From assembly GCF_014203895.1 (NCBI RefSeq), contig NZ_JACHJY010000007.1, positions 1 to 64,000 of the forward strand: a stretch of DNA of 64,000 nucleotides, given 5' to 3'. This DNA comes from Streptomyces nymphaeiformis (lineage in GTDB: Bacteria > Actinomycetota > Actinomycetes > Streptomycetales > Streptomycetaceae). Position 1 is the stretch's first letter. Each line of letters begins with the position of its first letter. The notes below the pieces were generated by a model. The model made no database searches. It was not told the origin of the DNA and saw nothing but the letters and a program-made list of their open reading frames with translations. A program made the translations under genes and the position numbers. This document shows, piece by piece, positions 7,633-16,258 of this stretch.

Positions 7633-7723
7633 CGCCCCCGGGCGCGACCCAAGGCCGAGACTCGGTCCAGCGCAGCGCCGACTCGGCATGACCTGAGGAA
7701 CCGTCCAGCGGCCGGCGGACGCC

Positions 7724-7978
7724 GTGAAGCCGGAAGGCCTGTCCCGGGGGGCCGTGGCAGAAGCGGCAGCCCGCCCACCGTCCCCACGGACGGTCGCGGG
7801 CTGGATCCTGCCCCGCCCCGACGCTCTGCCGGAGAGTGAACGCCTGAAGCTCGAAGTCTCCTTCGCCGGGCAGGTCCGCGCGTTCGAGAGGATGCTCACC
7901 CAGCACCGGGGCGCCCCGCTCCCGCACTGGATCAAGGCGGTCCGCGTCGTCGAGGGCCACGTCAACCGGATCAAATGA
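7724..7978 (+). pseudogene. ISL3-type transposase, C-terminal relic
   Basis: The frame reads PRTVAGWILPRPDALPESER, then FAGQVRAFERMLTQHRGAPL and PHWIKAV, ending at a TGA in 7976-7978. This resembles the C-terminal third of ISL3 transposases (RTVxxWILTxPDxLP ... VRxFxxMLxxRxGxxLPxWI). Catalytic domain, zinc finger and terminal inverted repeats are all absent. It is an insertion-sequence remnant. Confidence 0.6.
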
Positions 7979-8053
7979 CCGAGCGTCGGATGTACGGCAG
8001 GTCGGCTTCAGCCTCTTGCGGAAACAGGTCCTGCCGGCATCGGACCGGGCCCC

Positions 8054-8551
8054 TCACAAGCTCTGCTGGAGTCGCTCCGCAGCCTGAGCAGGGGTGTCGT
8101 AGTAACCAGGCCGTGCCAGCAGGACCGTGCTGAAGTAGTAGCCCTGCTCTTCCTCCGGCTCGTCGTCGGCTTCGAACGGGCGCCAGAAGCTCAGGAGCAG
8201 GTCAGAGGCGACGAAACACGCAGGGTCGTCGGGGTCTGCCTCGATCGAGGTGTACTCACCCATGCGTTGCACCAGTTCGCGGGCCGGGAGCGCGAACACG
8301 TCCAGGCCGCGGAAGACGACTCGGTCTGCCTGAGTCGACGGCCTCCCGAGTTCGACGGCTTCGAGCATGTCGCGCATGCAGTGGATGCTGATCATCAGTC
8401 CGCTGGGGCGGAAGACGTGCTGACCCGGCCGGTCGGATTCCGAGAGTGCGGAGAGATCGCGGAGCGAGTCCAGCGCCGTATTGGCCGATTGCCGAGTCAT
8501 ACCGATCCGCAACGGGCCCACGCCGACCGGTGGGGCGAGGTCGAAGTCCAT
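8054..8551 (-). CDS. hypothetical protein
   Basis: 165 residues from ATG 8551 (MDFDLAPPVGVGPLRIGMTR). The GVGPLRIGMTR opening, a beta-rich middle and an acidic loop (FEADDEPEEEQGYYF) resemble small Streptomyces proteins I have seen among immunity- or SUKH-like genes, but I cannot name a family. No signal peptide or membrane segment. It lies upstream on the same strand as nothing obvious; the downstream neighbour is the ISL3 relic. Function unknown. Confidence 0.7.
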   Translation of the reverse strand: MDFDLAPPVGVGPLRIGMTRQSANTALDSLRDLSALSESDRPGQHVFRPSGLMISIHCMRDMLEAVELGRPSTQADRVVFRGLDVFALPARELVQRMGEYTSIEADPDDPACFVASDLLLSFWRPFEADDEPEEEQGYYFSTVLLARPGYYDTPAQAAERLQQSL

Positions 8552-8701
8552 GCGGGCATGATCCCAAACAGGTCTGTCAACGAGTCACGAAGGGCCGTCC
8601 AGTCCCGCGACGTTACAGAGCGTGAGACCTCCACGGAAGTCGGACCAGAACCAGAACTCGCCAGTACACGAGCCCGAGCCCAAGCCGCCAAGGCCGGCTG
8701 A

Positions 8702-9238
8702 TCACACCAGGTTCTCGCCGAACGGCTGTCGCAGCCACACGGCGAGAGCCGCATAGTCGCCATCAGTGAGACCACGGCGGGCGTCGACCCGGTGGACCAG
8801 GGCGCCTCCCTCGTGATGGGCGGCAATCCAAGCCCGATCTACGTCCGTGACCTCGTCATCGACCCAGATGAAAGGCCGTCCTGCCGCCCAGTCGACAAGG
8901 GTACGAGTCTTCCAGTGCAGCCCCTCGCGTTCGTCCTGATCATCAACGCCCGACGGCTCCGGCCAGACAACCACGGCAAGCTGCTGAAGACCGAGCAGCG
9001 GAGCGATGCACTCGTTCGCTTCATCCATCCACGTCGTGGCCCAGACCACCTCACAGGGAAGCACGGCCAGCTTGGCCCCGTGCTGAGGATCGATCCTGGC
9101 CAGGAGCGGGTTCGCATCAGCCCCACGCAGATCAGGACCGAGCGCATAGGTTGGATACTGCTGCGGCTCCGCCCCGAACGGGATGAGCGGTCCGTCGACG
9201 TCGAGGAACAACAGCGGAAGCCGCGCAGACCCAGTCAC
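8702..9238 (-). CDS. HAD domain protein of the RNA-repair-associated type (HAD_SAK-like)
   Basis: 178 residues from GTG 9238 (VTGSARLPLLFLDVDGPLIP). Motif I FLDVDGPLIPFG supplies the nucleophile Asp and the acid/base Asp. Motif IV is FIWVDDEVTDVDRAW. The motif II Thr/Ser lies in VVWATTWMDEAN. The short cap-less layout with a long insertion after motif I matches the HAD domain that Burroughs and Aravind described in 'Swiss army knife' RNA-repair proteins, where it would process 5' or 3' phosphate ends. Here it stands alone. A DUF504/2H phosphoesterase, another RNA-repair domain, is coded 1.9 kb away, but they are not one operon. Confidence 0.75.
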   Translation of the reverse strand: MTGSARLPLLFLDVDGPLIPFGAEPQQYPTYALGPDLRGADANPLLARIDPQHGAKLAVLPCEVVWATTWMDEANECIAPLLGLQQLAVVVWPEPSGVDDQDEREGLHWKTRTLVDWAAGRPFIWVDDEVTDVDRAWIAAHHEGGALVHRVDARRGLTDGDYAALAVWLRQPFGENLV

Positions 9239-9363
9239 AGCAGCACAGGATAGCCAGGCGCTCGCCACCGGCCTCTCGACGAGAGCACTGTCGAGCGACG
9301 ATCTTGCCGCCCGTCGGCCCGGCGATACCGCAGTTGTTCATCGCCGACAGCGCTGCTCTGTAC

Positions 9364-9397
9364 GGCGGCTCCGACCCAGGGGCCGGTCGGAGCCGCC
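9364..9397. terminator. hairpin terminator downstream of the RpiR gene
   Basis: GGCGGCTCCGACC and GGTCGGAGCCGCC pair over 13 perfect bases with an 8-base loop (CAGGGGCC). It lies about 205 bases beyond the RpiR stop on the minus strand and 126 bases upstream of the HAD gene start, so it probably ends the RpiR transcript. Confidence 0.65.
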
Positions 9398-9486
9398 ACA
9401 GAGCACCCGCGAGACGCGGCGCGGACCGTCGAAACATCGGGGTCGTCAGAGGAGGAGGAGGCGGCCTTCGATGTTCCGGCGTGGGG

Positions 9487-9545
9487 TCCTTGTAGTAAAT
9501 ATATATACCGCCAAGTAGGCAAGGGTATGAAAATTTTCATGCCAA
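9487..9545. promoter_or_regulatory. AT-rich island with perfect 14-bp palindrome (9527-9540)
   Basis: ATGAAAATTTTCAT is perfectly self-complementary and sits beside TAAATATATATACC (9497-9510), in DNA otherwise near 70 percent GC. The TGAAA...TTTCA form resembles operators reported for RpiR regulators, and the RpiR gene ends 62 bases to the right. Role not shown. Confidence 0.45.
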
Positions 9546-9601
9546 ACGATCAAGCGGAGACCAGAAGTCGGCCGAGCCGTCTTGATCGGTTTCAGCCGGT
9601 C

Positions 9602-10570
9602 TCAGTCGTCCAGGAAGAAATCGTGCTGCTCGGCCGCGTGCTCGTACTTCTCAAGCCGAGCCTGTGTACGCTCCGGGTCCGCGTCCGCCATGGCCTGGAG
9701 GATGCCCGCGGACAGGACCCCCGGCGCCGCGTACGAGTCGAAGACGAGCCGCGAGCCCGTGCCCGCGGTGAACACCTCGTCGGCCTCGTCGACCAGCGGC
9801 CCGAGCGCGAGATCCGTGATCAGCGCGACGCGCAGCCCGACACCGCGGGCGGCACGCACGACGGCGAGGGTCTCCTTGGCGTGCCGCGGCATCGCGAAGG
9901 CCAGCACCCACGTGCCGCCCGCCTCGCGCGCCTGGAGCAGCCCGTCGAAGGCGACGCTGCCACCCCGCGTGACCACCCGGACGTCAGGGTGGATGCGCCG
10001 CGCGGCGTACGCGAAGTACTCGGCGAGGGAGACCGAGATCCGCAGGCCGACGACCGTCAGGGGAACGGACCGGGCCAGCTCACGGCCGATGGCGACGATC
10101 CGGTCGGGGTCGGCGAGGACGCGCCGCAGCGACGTCAGGTTCTCGATCTCGGCGTCGATCGCCGACTGGAGCTCGTTGCGATGCCTCTCCTCCCCCTCGC
10201 CCGGTGCCCCGGCGACCGCGCTGAGCGCGATGGGCTGGAGCGCCTCCCGGAGCGCGGGGTAGCCACTGAATCCCAGTGACGAGGCGAACCGGGTCACGGA
10301 CGGCTGACTGACCCCCACGCGCTCCGCGAGCTCGGTGATGGACAGGAACGCGGCCTCGGTGAGGTGATCGGTCAGGAACTGGGCGATACGCCGCTGCGCG
10401 GGAGACAGCCGGTGCCCGCCGAACAGCGCCCGCACCCGCTCGGCGGGAGAAGCCGCCCCGGCCCCGACCCCGCCATCGGTCTCGGACTCGGCCTCGGACT
10501 CGGCCTCAGACGAGCGCCTGCCCGGCGTGATCGCGGCTGCCTGTGCACGCGCCTGCTGCCCGGATGCCAC
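9602..10570 (-). CDS. RpiR/MurR family transcriptional regulator
   Basis: 322 residues. An RpiR HTH lies near residues 45-100 (RRIAQFLTDHLTEAAFLSIT and ELAERVGVSQPSVTRFASSL) and a SIS sugar-phosphate-binding domain at about 130-280 (LTVVGLRISVSLAEYFAYAA, AFAMPRHAKETLAVVRAARG). Such proteins respond to phosphosugars such as MurNAc-6-P. GTG 10570 is chosen because AAGGAG precedes it by 8 bases; the longer ATG frame lacks such a site. The N-terminal linker holds an imperfect 12-bp codon repeat giving ESEAESETD. No metabolic operon is beside it, so the regulon cannot be inferred from context. Confidence 0.9.
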   Translation of the reverse strand: MASGQQARAQAAAITPGRRSSEAESEAESETDGGVGAGAASPAERVRALFGGHRLSPAQRRIAQFLTDHLTEAAFLSITELAERVGVSQPSVTRFASSLGFSGYPALREALQPIALSAVAGAPGEGEERHRNELQSAIDAEIENLTSLRRVLADPDRIVAIGRELARSVPLTVVGLRISVSLAEYFAYAARRIHPDVRVVTRGGSVAFDGLLQAREAGGTWVLAFAMPRHAKETLAVVRAARGVGLRVALITDLALGPLVDEADEVFTAGTGSRLVFDSYAAPGVLSAGILQAMADADPERTQARLEKYEHAAEQHDFFLDD

Positions 10571-11101
10571 GGAGTGTCTCCTTCTCATCTCACTGCCGCC
10601 CAAGATAGTTCACTCGCGCCCGGCCCCCACGCGCCCGAAACACCAGCCCGTCGGCATCACGCCCTGACACCACCATGCACGCCGAGACCTGTCCGACTGC
10701 ACACCGCAGCGAGGGACGAGGGACCTCCCGCGCATGGGGACAGGCGACCATCCCCGCGAGAACGCGGAGCAGGCCGCCGGTCTGAGGCCCAGGTTGTCGT
10801 CACGACCGTCCCCGGGGGTGGAGGGAGCCGGCCGAGAGGCGCCGGAGGACGGCTGATCACCTCCTTCCGTACCGGGCGCCGACGCTCGCCCTGGACCTGC
10901 GCGCCCCGGTCTGCCTCACCCGTGCCGGGCAGTAACCAGCCGGCCAGTTGCCCTCCGGTGTCCGAGCCGGGATTCCGAGGCGGAGACCGCCGCGGTCTTT
11001 CGCCCTCCTGCCGGAACCGCGGCGAGGTGGGCGGGCCGGGTCCTGGAATTGCAGGGCCGGCCGGACGCGCGTCACCCTGATAGTCGAGGACAGGTACTGA
11101 C
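10571..11101. other. 531-base intergenic region
   Basis: No supported gene on either strand; the open frames here lack protein-like composition. It holds the divergent 5' regions of the RpiR gene and the RNA-repair gene. A GAGGACAGG ribosome-site-like run lies at 11083-11091. I see no clear palindrome. Confidence 0.5.
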
Positions 11102-11965
11102 GTGCACACCAGCGACGAGATCTACCACCGGGTGCTCTGGGACCCACGCTTCGACCCCGAGCGGTTCGTGATGGGGATCGCCGAGCGCGGGGCCCCGCCG
11201 AAACGGGTCCTGCTCGGCGACTTCGTACCGGGCGGGGAGATCCCCTGGCACCGGGTGAGGTTCTTCGAAGCGGACGGCCAGGTCGTCTGGGACCGCGCCC
11301 GCGGCATCGACCGCCTCGACGAGACCCTCCTCGGGCAGGTCGGTCCCGTGAGCGCCCCGGCACCCGGCGACATCCTCGCCGTCCCGTCGACGAGCCGCAC
11401 CGCCGTCGCCTGGCTGCCGCCACCGGAGTTGTGGCCGCCGATCCAGCACATCCGCCGCGAACACGACCGGCAGATCCGCCGCTGGCCGCCGCACGTCAAC
11501 GTGCTCTTCGGCTTCGTCCCCGAGGCCGAGTTCGCCCGGGCCCTGCCGCTGGTCGCCGCGGCACTCGCCGAGACGCCGCCGTTCACCGCCCGACTGACGG
11601 GCGTCCACTGGTTCAAGCACCGCGAGGACGCCACCGTCTGGCTCGACCCGGCCGCCGCCGACCACGAGCCCTGGGCGCGGCTGCGGGAGTCCCTGGAGCT
11701 CCGCTTCCCGCTCTGCGGATCGCACTCGCACGGCTTCACCCCGCACCTGTCCCTCGGCCGTGCCACGGACCCGCACCCCCTCGCCCGCAAGGCGGAGGCC
11801 CTCCTCGAACCCATGGCGGCCCGGGTCGACGAGCTGGTCCTGCTCTCCCGGCGCGGCGACGAGCCGATGCAGGTCCGAGCCCGCGTCCTGCTCGGCAGCG
11901 GCGACATCCAGCACCCTGAGAAGCCGACCCTTCCAGGCGCCCCTCCGCCGTCACCGCCCGTCTAA
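11102..11965 (+). CDS. RNA-repair DUF504 (MJ1316) domain fused to a 2'-5' RNA ligase-like 2H phosphoesterase
   Basis: 287 residues in two domains. Residues 1-90 match DUF504/MJ1316 (MHTSDEIYHRVLWDPRFDPE ... VLLGDFVPGGEIPWHRVRFF ... VVWDRARGIDRLD). From about 115, a LigT-like 2H domain has the paired catalytic motifs HVNVLFGF and HLSLGR. Both are established RNA-repair or cyclic-phosphodiester domains; 2H proteins open 2',3'-cyclic phosphates or join 2'-5' ends. The first motif has Asn where Ser/Thr is usual (HxN rather than HxT). GTG 11102 is the start. The tail is proline-rich (PGAPPPSPPV). Single-gene unit. Confidence 0.85.
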   Translation: MHTSDEIYHRVLWDPRFDPERFVMGIAERGAPPKRVLLGDFVPGGEIPWHRVRFFEADGQVVWDRARGIDRLDETLLGQVGPVSAPAPGDILAVPSTSRTAVAWLPPPELWPPIQHIRREHDRQIRRWPPHVNVLFGFVPEAEFARALPLVAAALAETPPFTARLTGVHWFKHREDATVWLDPAAADHEPWARLRESLELRFPLCGSHSHGFTPHLSLGRATDPHPLARKAEALLEPMAARVDELVLLSRRGDEPMQVRARVLLGSGDIQHPEKPTLPGAPPPSPPV

Positions 11966-12159
11966 CCAGACACACCACGGGCCCCGGCGAGCCCGGCCGG
12001 CATGCCACGCCGTGACCAGCAACGCGGTCGAGAAGACGCTCGCCGACCAGCGAAGACGCACCTCCATTGCAGTTGGCGTTCGAGACAGGAGTCCGGGGCC
12101 TACTCCGGAGACACCCCGGCCCGTCCGGGGGCGTGCCTCACCATGCGGCGACACCCCCG

Positions 12160-12560
12160 CGTCATGCCCCGGAAGGTGAGGGCCAACACTTGTGCGTCAG
12201 CCGTCGCTTCAACGTCTCCGCGTGCGGCGAGCGCACGGGGGCACCGTCGATCCGGACTCCGGTGTCGGCGAGGAGGTACGGCATCCGCAGCGTGCGCATG
12301 GCGTGGGAGGTGTGCGCGGCCACGGTGGGGGCGCCGCGCCGGGTCGGAGTCGCCACGGCCGACGATGATGTCGAGTACGAGCGGGGCGAAGGTGCGCGCC
12401 TGGATCTCGGGGTCGTCGAACCGGTCTGCCCTCACGGCGCCCAGCCGGGCGTGCAACGGCTTGTCGATGACGTCCCGCTGGATCCACGTGCGCAGCACCA
12501 CGGAGGGAGCGCCGTCGCGGATATCCGGGTCGGGGTGGCGCAGGGCCTCTACCAGTTCAT
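12160..12560 (-). pseudogene. DUF2785 gene relic plus unidentified decayed sequence
   Basis: Between about 12560 and 12360 the minus strand reads HHELVEALRHPDPDIRDGAP, VLRTWIQRDVIDKPLHARLG and RFDDPEIQARTFAPLVLDII then VGRGD. That is the N-terminal half of DUF2785, in which PEIQARTFAPLVL is a hallmark. The family should continue for another 150 residues (AWVxAFxRWYPxE...), but the next sequence is unrelated. It opens a different frame (12162-12356, HAMRTLRMPYLLADTG) that I cannot place. No clean start codon. Truncated, non-functional. Confidence 0.6.
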
Positions 12561-12603
12561 GGTGAGTCCGGTGGGGAGTTCCACTCGCCACCGGACTCAC
12601 CAT
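12559..12603. repeat. 16-bp perfect inverted repeat (hairpin)
   Basis: ATGGTGAGTCCGGTGG (12559-12574) and CCACCGGACTCACCAT (12588-12603) are exact reverse complements around a 13-base centre. It lies exactly where the DUF2785 relic loses its N-terminus, so it may be a rearrangement scar or a terminator. Confidence 0.6.
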
Positions 12604-12831
12604 GGGGGTGGCACGGACTCCCCAGTTGCCATCATCTGCCCCACTGGGGGCGGTCCCCCCATCCAGGCGAAAACGATGACAAAGCCGCTTCCCGATCCCG
12701 AGCCGGCGAACCGCCCACCCCACGAGCACCCCCGAGCGACCTGTGGCGCTCCGTGCCGTGCCTCTTCTCCCGCTGTGCAAGGATGTCGGCTCCGTACAAG
12801 AGATGATCTTGCAAGGGGGGTTTGCACGCTT

Positions 12832-12951
12832 ATGAATCACCGTTCGATCCGAATACCGAGCCGCAGCTCGTCGAGCGCGACCGTGGCCACCGCTGCCGTG
12901 TCCGTCGCGCTGCCTCAGCCGGGCAACGAAGGCCTCACGTCATGTCGCTGA
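12832..12951 (+). CDS. possible 39-codon leader ORF overlapping the next gene
   Basis: ATG 12832 is preceded at 11 bases by AAGGGGGG and codes MNHRSIRIPSRSSSSATVAT, then AAVSVALPQPGN ... TSCR. Its TGA (12949-12951) lies inside the next gene's start region (ATG 12942), so ribosomes finishing it could restart there. The basic start followed by a hydrophobic run resembles a decayed signal peptide. It may be a leader peptide, a relic, or chance. Confidence 0.3.
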   Translation: MNHRSIRIPSRSSSSATVATAAVSVALPQPGNEGLTSCR

Positions 12952-14342
12952 CTCGCCGCACCATCCTCACCGCCATGGCCGCGGCACCTGTCCTCGCCTC
13001 CGCCGGAGCCCCGCGGGCGACCGGCCACGAGGCTCCCCTCGCGGCGGCCCTCGCCGCCGACGGCCAGCCGACGAGCAGCATCAACTGGAACGCGCAGCAC
13101 AGGTTCGACCTGCGGGCCGAGGCCGTCGATCTGTTCGGCGGGGAGATCCGGCTCAAGCAGGGCAGGGTGCACCAACAGGTGGCCTTCGATCCGGTGACCG
13201 GCCTTGCCTACGTGACCCAACTCATCAGTGACGGTCGCCGCCTGGCCGACGAGCCCGCCCCCGTACCCGACACCGACCGCGCCCGCCGGGGCGATCTGTG
13301 TGTCAACGAGGTCACTCCCGAAGGCACCGTCCGCGCCGTCATGTACCTCAGGGGCGTCGGCCACGGCGGCGGACTCGGCGTCGAGCATGTCGACGGCCGT
13401 CCTTGGCTCTGGTTGGAGACGGACGCGGATCCCGTCGAGAGCGGCGAGTTCGCCTTCGGCAAGCGTATCGGCCGTATCGCATTCACCGCCGACGCCATCG
13501 TCGATGCGGGAAGCAGCCAGATCGAGGTCTTCGACCCCGTCCCGGGATCCTCTCATGTCACCCCTTCCCTGGACGTCGATCACGGCCGGATAGGGGTACG
13601 ACACGGGCCGCTCGGCGCCGAGGAATACCGCGTCTACGAACTTGACGCCTTCAAGCAGCACGCCTTCACCCCGCTGCACAGCTTCCCGTCCTGTTACCGC
13701 ACCCAGGCCTGGTGCCTGTACGGGGATCTCGTCTACCAGAACGAGGGCAGCGCCTACAGCGCCACGAACCCACGACCGGGCAACTCCTGGTGGAACGTCT
13801 ACGACATCACCACCGGCGAGATGATCGAGCGCTCCTTCAACGCCACCGCCCTCGACCTTTCCCACCGCGAGACCGAAGCCATCACCGTGCGCCCGACGCT
13901 CAACGGGCCGCAGCTCGTCTTCGGCTTCGCCACACAAGAACCAGGACCTCGCCAGATGGCCCTCTACGGCATCACCAGCACCACCGACGGCACCGGCGAC
14001 CACGTCCCGTGGACCGCGCTGGACTACAACACCAACGTCTACACCCCCAACTCCGACAACTACATCCCCCAGTACCGCCAGCTCGGCAATCGCATAGACA
14101 TCCACCTCCGGCTGGCCCGCACCGACGGCACCCCGTGGACCAATGGCGAGACGGTCCTCGTCCTCCCGCCGCACATCCGCCCGAACCGAACGCAGGGCCT
14201 GGTCGGTCAGACCACCGGATCCGGGGTTTCCGGTTCCCTCACCATCCGCTGGGAAGTCCTCACCGACGGATCGCTGCGCGTCTACGACCAGCGCACGTTC
14301 AACGGCTGGATCGGGCTCGACGCCGGCTACTTCACCAGCTGA
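12942..14342 (+). CDS. Tat-exported beta-propeller protein, helveticin J / phage-baseplate-like
   Basis: 466 residues. A twin-arginine signal begins the protein (MSLTRRTILTAMAAAPVLAS), followed by a repetitive beta-strand domain: QQVAFDPVTGLAYVTQLIS, VGHGGGLGVEHVDGRPWLWL, ELDAFKQHAFTPLHSF. The layout matches the Streptomyces proteins often labelled phage baseplate, teichoic-acid TagC-like or helveticin J family class III bacteriocin. These are secreted propellers of unproven function. A C-terminal 60-residue strand-rich end (SGSLTIRWEVLTDGSLRVYD) is extra. Whether it kills competitors or binds wall polymers is unknown. A terminator follows at 14370. Confidence 0.75.
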   Translation: MSLTRRTILTAMAAAPVLASAGAPRATGHEAPLAAALAADGQPTSSINWNAQHRFDLRAEAVDLFGGEIRLKQGRVHQQVAFDPVTGLAYVTQLISDGRRLADEPAPVPDTDRARRGDLCVNEVTPEGTVRAVMYLRGVGHGGGLGVEHVDGRPWLWLETDADPVESGEFAFGKRIGRIAFTADAIVDAGSSQIEVFDPVPGSSHVTPSLDVDHGRIGVRHGPLGAEEYRVYELDAFKQHAFTPLHSFPSCYRTQAWCLYGDLVYQNEGSAYSATNPRPGNSWWNVYDITTGEMIERSFNATALDLSHRETEAITVRPTLNGPQLVFGFATQEPGPRQMALYGITSTTDGTGDHVPWTALDYNTNVYTPNSDNYIPQYRQLGNRIDIHLRLARTDGTPWTNGETVLVLPPHIRPNRTQGLVGQTTGSGVSGSLTIRWEVLTDGSLRVYDQRTFNGWIGLDAGYFTS

Positions 14343-14369
14343 CCCGTTCAGACGAGAACAACGGTGACG

Positions 14370-14423
14370 GGTCCTCCTCTGATTGCCCTCGGGTCGGCTC
14401 GTACCCGAGTCGTCGGGAGGACC
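14370..14423. terminator. nested hairpin terminator
   Basis: Outer arms GGTCCTCC/GGAGGACC (14370-14377 and 14416-14423) enclose inner arms CTCGGGT/ACCCGAG (14388-14394, 14403-14409). It lies 28 bases after the helveticin-like stop codon. Confidence 0.65.
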
Positions 14424-14760
14424 TGTCGCTCATGCGCGGACCGTCGGTACTGCACCGCCGCACCTCACGACCGACCAGCGCCGACCGGCCCACCGCTGTC
14501 AGAGACCTCGTCTAGTCTCCGGCCAGGAGCATGATCGGTGAGCACCTGCGCGTTACGTCTGCTGAGGCTGAGTGAAACCGGCCCGCGGTCTTGAAACCCA
14601 TCGTGGCGCGAGTCACCGTGGGGCCACATCCCGCACCCACCGGCGATGAGGGGCTGCTGATCAGCGATTCCGGTCAGTGGCCTTCCCCTTCCCGGGTGAT
14701 TCCGCAGCGTGGTTCCCCGCGAGACTCCATGTGATCGAGCACGTGAGGGGCCCGTACAGG
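14424..14760. other. 337-base intergenic region
   Basis: No supported gene. The two flanking genes converge here. The sequence is less GC-biased by codon position than genes nearby. Confidence 0.5.
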
Positions 14761-15231
14761 TCAGTACCGCGACACCAGCTCGAACGTCACAGGTGCCGCT
14801 GGTTCAAGGTCGATCGTGTCTCCGTCGTCCTCGGAAAGAGCCTCGTCGGGGTGGTCGACAGGCACGACGACCAGCATCGTGTGAGGGCGGGGAAGCCAGC
14901 CCACATCCTGCGGAGGGTCGTAGCGGCCGATATCGACGATCCGCACCAGCGTCTCAGGTATGCCTACGAGACAGCTGTCACCGACGTGCAAGTTCCACGG
15001 CTCAGGATCGGTCTTGAACAGGCTCATGGTCCAGTCCGGGGAGTCTGGCGACATCGTGAAGGCCCTCTGCCCGTTCCACTTGAACTGGGACTGCGGATCG
15101 ATCTCGGCCCATGGCCACTCGACCGAGGCGTGGAAACGAGTCACCTCGACCACTCGGCCTTCGGCCGGCGGGCAGCTGACTCGCAGAACGTCGCCGACCC
15201 GGAGGTCGCGATGCGGTGTGTCTTTGGCCAT
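14761..15231 (-). CDS. hypothetical protein
   Basis: 156 residues from ATG 15231 (MAKDTPHRDLRVGDVLRVSC). The N-terminal RVGDVLRVSCPPAEGRVVEV looks like a small barrel, similar to KOW/SH3-type sequences. The rest is beta-rich and acidic near the end (DEALSEDDGDTIDLEP). An AGGGGC ribosome-site-like run precedes the ATG. No signal or membrane segment and no family I can name. It is divergent from a SUKH protein gene, suggesting a possible immunity-gene neighbourhood. Confidence 0.65.
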   Translation of the reverse strand: MAKDTPHRDLRVGDVLRVSCPPAEGRVVEVTRFHASVEWPWAEIDPQSQFKWNGQRAFTMSPDSPDWTMSLFKTDPEPWNLHVGDSCLVGIPETLVRIVDIGRYDPPQDVGWLPRPHTMLVVVPVDHPDEALSEDDGDTIDLEPAAPVTFELVSRY

Positions 15232-15558
15232 GGCTGCCCCTGTTGTTGCTCGCGCCGAGGGCTGCACCGTACCGACCGCCTCGGCTACAGCGCACCCTGG
15301 ATCCCATCCCCACCGGCCCGTAACCGTGCACGGGCCCCTCCGTCCCGGAGTCGGAGCGCCCCCGTCTGAGGCATCACCTTGATCCCGCTGCTGTCCTGCT
15401 GCGTCGCGCTTCGAGCAGTCCGCCAGGTTGCCCGTCCGAGTGAGTGAGGGGTGCCGCACGTGGCGCGCCGCCTGTCGGGGTTGCCGCTGGCGAAGGCGGC
15501 CCTCCACCGCAGACGGGGCCCGACCCGTCTCGTCACAGACGTGGGGCAGGACGGCTTC
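15232..15558. other. 327-base intergenic region between divergent genes
   Basis: No supported gene. It holds the 5' regions of the hypothetical gene (minus) and the SUKH gene (plus). The forward frame is open from 15451, but the residues before 15559 are Arg-rich and unlike the SUKH family. Confidence 0.5.
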
Positions 15559-16191
15559 ATGGCACAGCAGATCTTGCCCCCGTCGGAATCCTGGCGCCGG
15601 ATCGACGCCTGGCTGGCGACCCACGTGCCGTCAGATTTCGCCCTGCTCAATCCACCTGCGCCACGGGACGACATCCAGCAGGCGGAGCAGATTCTCGGCA
15701 TCCCGCTGCCAGGTGACCTTGTGGAGTCTCTGCAGTGCCACAACGGGGTGAGCGCCTGGGCGTCCTTCCTGCCGGAGCAGTCACCGCTCGCGGTGAGCGG
15801 CATCGTCGATCATCGGCAGACCTGCATGGACGTCGCGGCGGAGAACGACGGTCTGACGCGTCATCCCTGGGACGACGAGCCCTGGTGGCACCCTCTCTGG
15901 GCCCCCTGGGCCGAGAGCGCCGATGGCGGGGCACAGGTGATCGACCAGCGTCCCGGCCTGGACACGGGCCGCATCGGCTGGGCAGGCCACAGCGGTGGGG
16001 GCGACTTCACCGATTCCTGGCCTGATCTCGCGAGCCTTCTCCACGCAGTCGCCCATGCGCTTCACGAAGGCGGTGACGTGCGCGGGCTGCATCCCTACCT
16101 CACCGCCCGAGGCCGGCTTTGGTGGGACGAAAACGGCTGCGAGGAGCTCAACGGTCAACCGCTGAGGGCGGCACCCATCGGGCTGCGCTGA
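15559..16191 (+). CDS. SMI1/KNR4 (SUKH) family protein
   Basis: 210 residues. The N-terminal helix SWRRIDAWLATHVPSDFALL, then PPAPRDDIQQAEQILGIPLP, GDLVESLQCHNGV and the C-terminal DFTDSWPDLASLLHAVAHAL are the SUKH-1 landmarks (A-E-x-x-LG-xLP-D followed by a YxxxNG-like loop, here CHNG). SUKH proteins are common immunity proteins in polymorphic toxin systems and also act as general adaptors. No toxin gene is adjacent; the next gene, 67 bases on, is an ADP-ribosylglycohydrolase. ATG 15559 chosen at the first family-like residues. Confidence 0.85.
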   Translation: MAQQILPPSESWRRIDAWLATHVPSDFALLNPPAPRDDIQQAEQILGIPLPGDLVESLQCHNGVSAWASFLPEQSPLAVSGIVDHRQTCMDVAAENDGLTRHPWDDEPWWHPLWAPWAESADGGAQVIDQRPGLDTGRIGWAGHSGGGDFTDSWPDLASLLHAVAHALHEGGDVRGLHPYLTARGRLWWDENGCEELNGQPLRAAPIGLR

Positions 16192-16258
16192 CTGAGCACG
16201 TCCACGCAGTGCCGAAATCGGAGTGCCCGGGACGCCGTCGCCTTGTGATACTGCTCCG

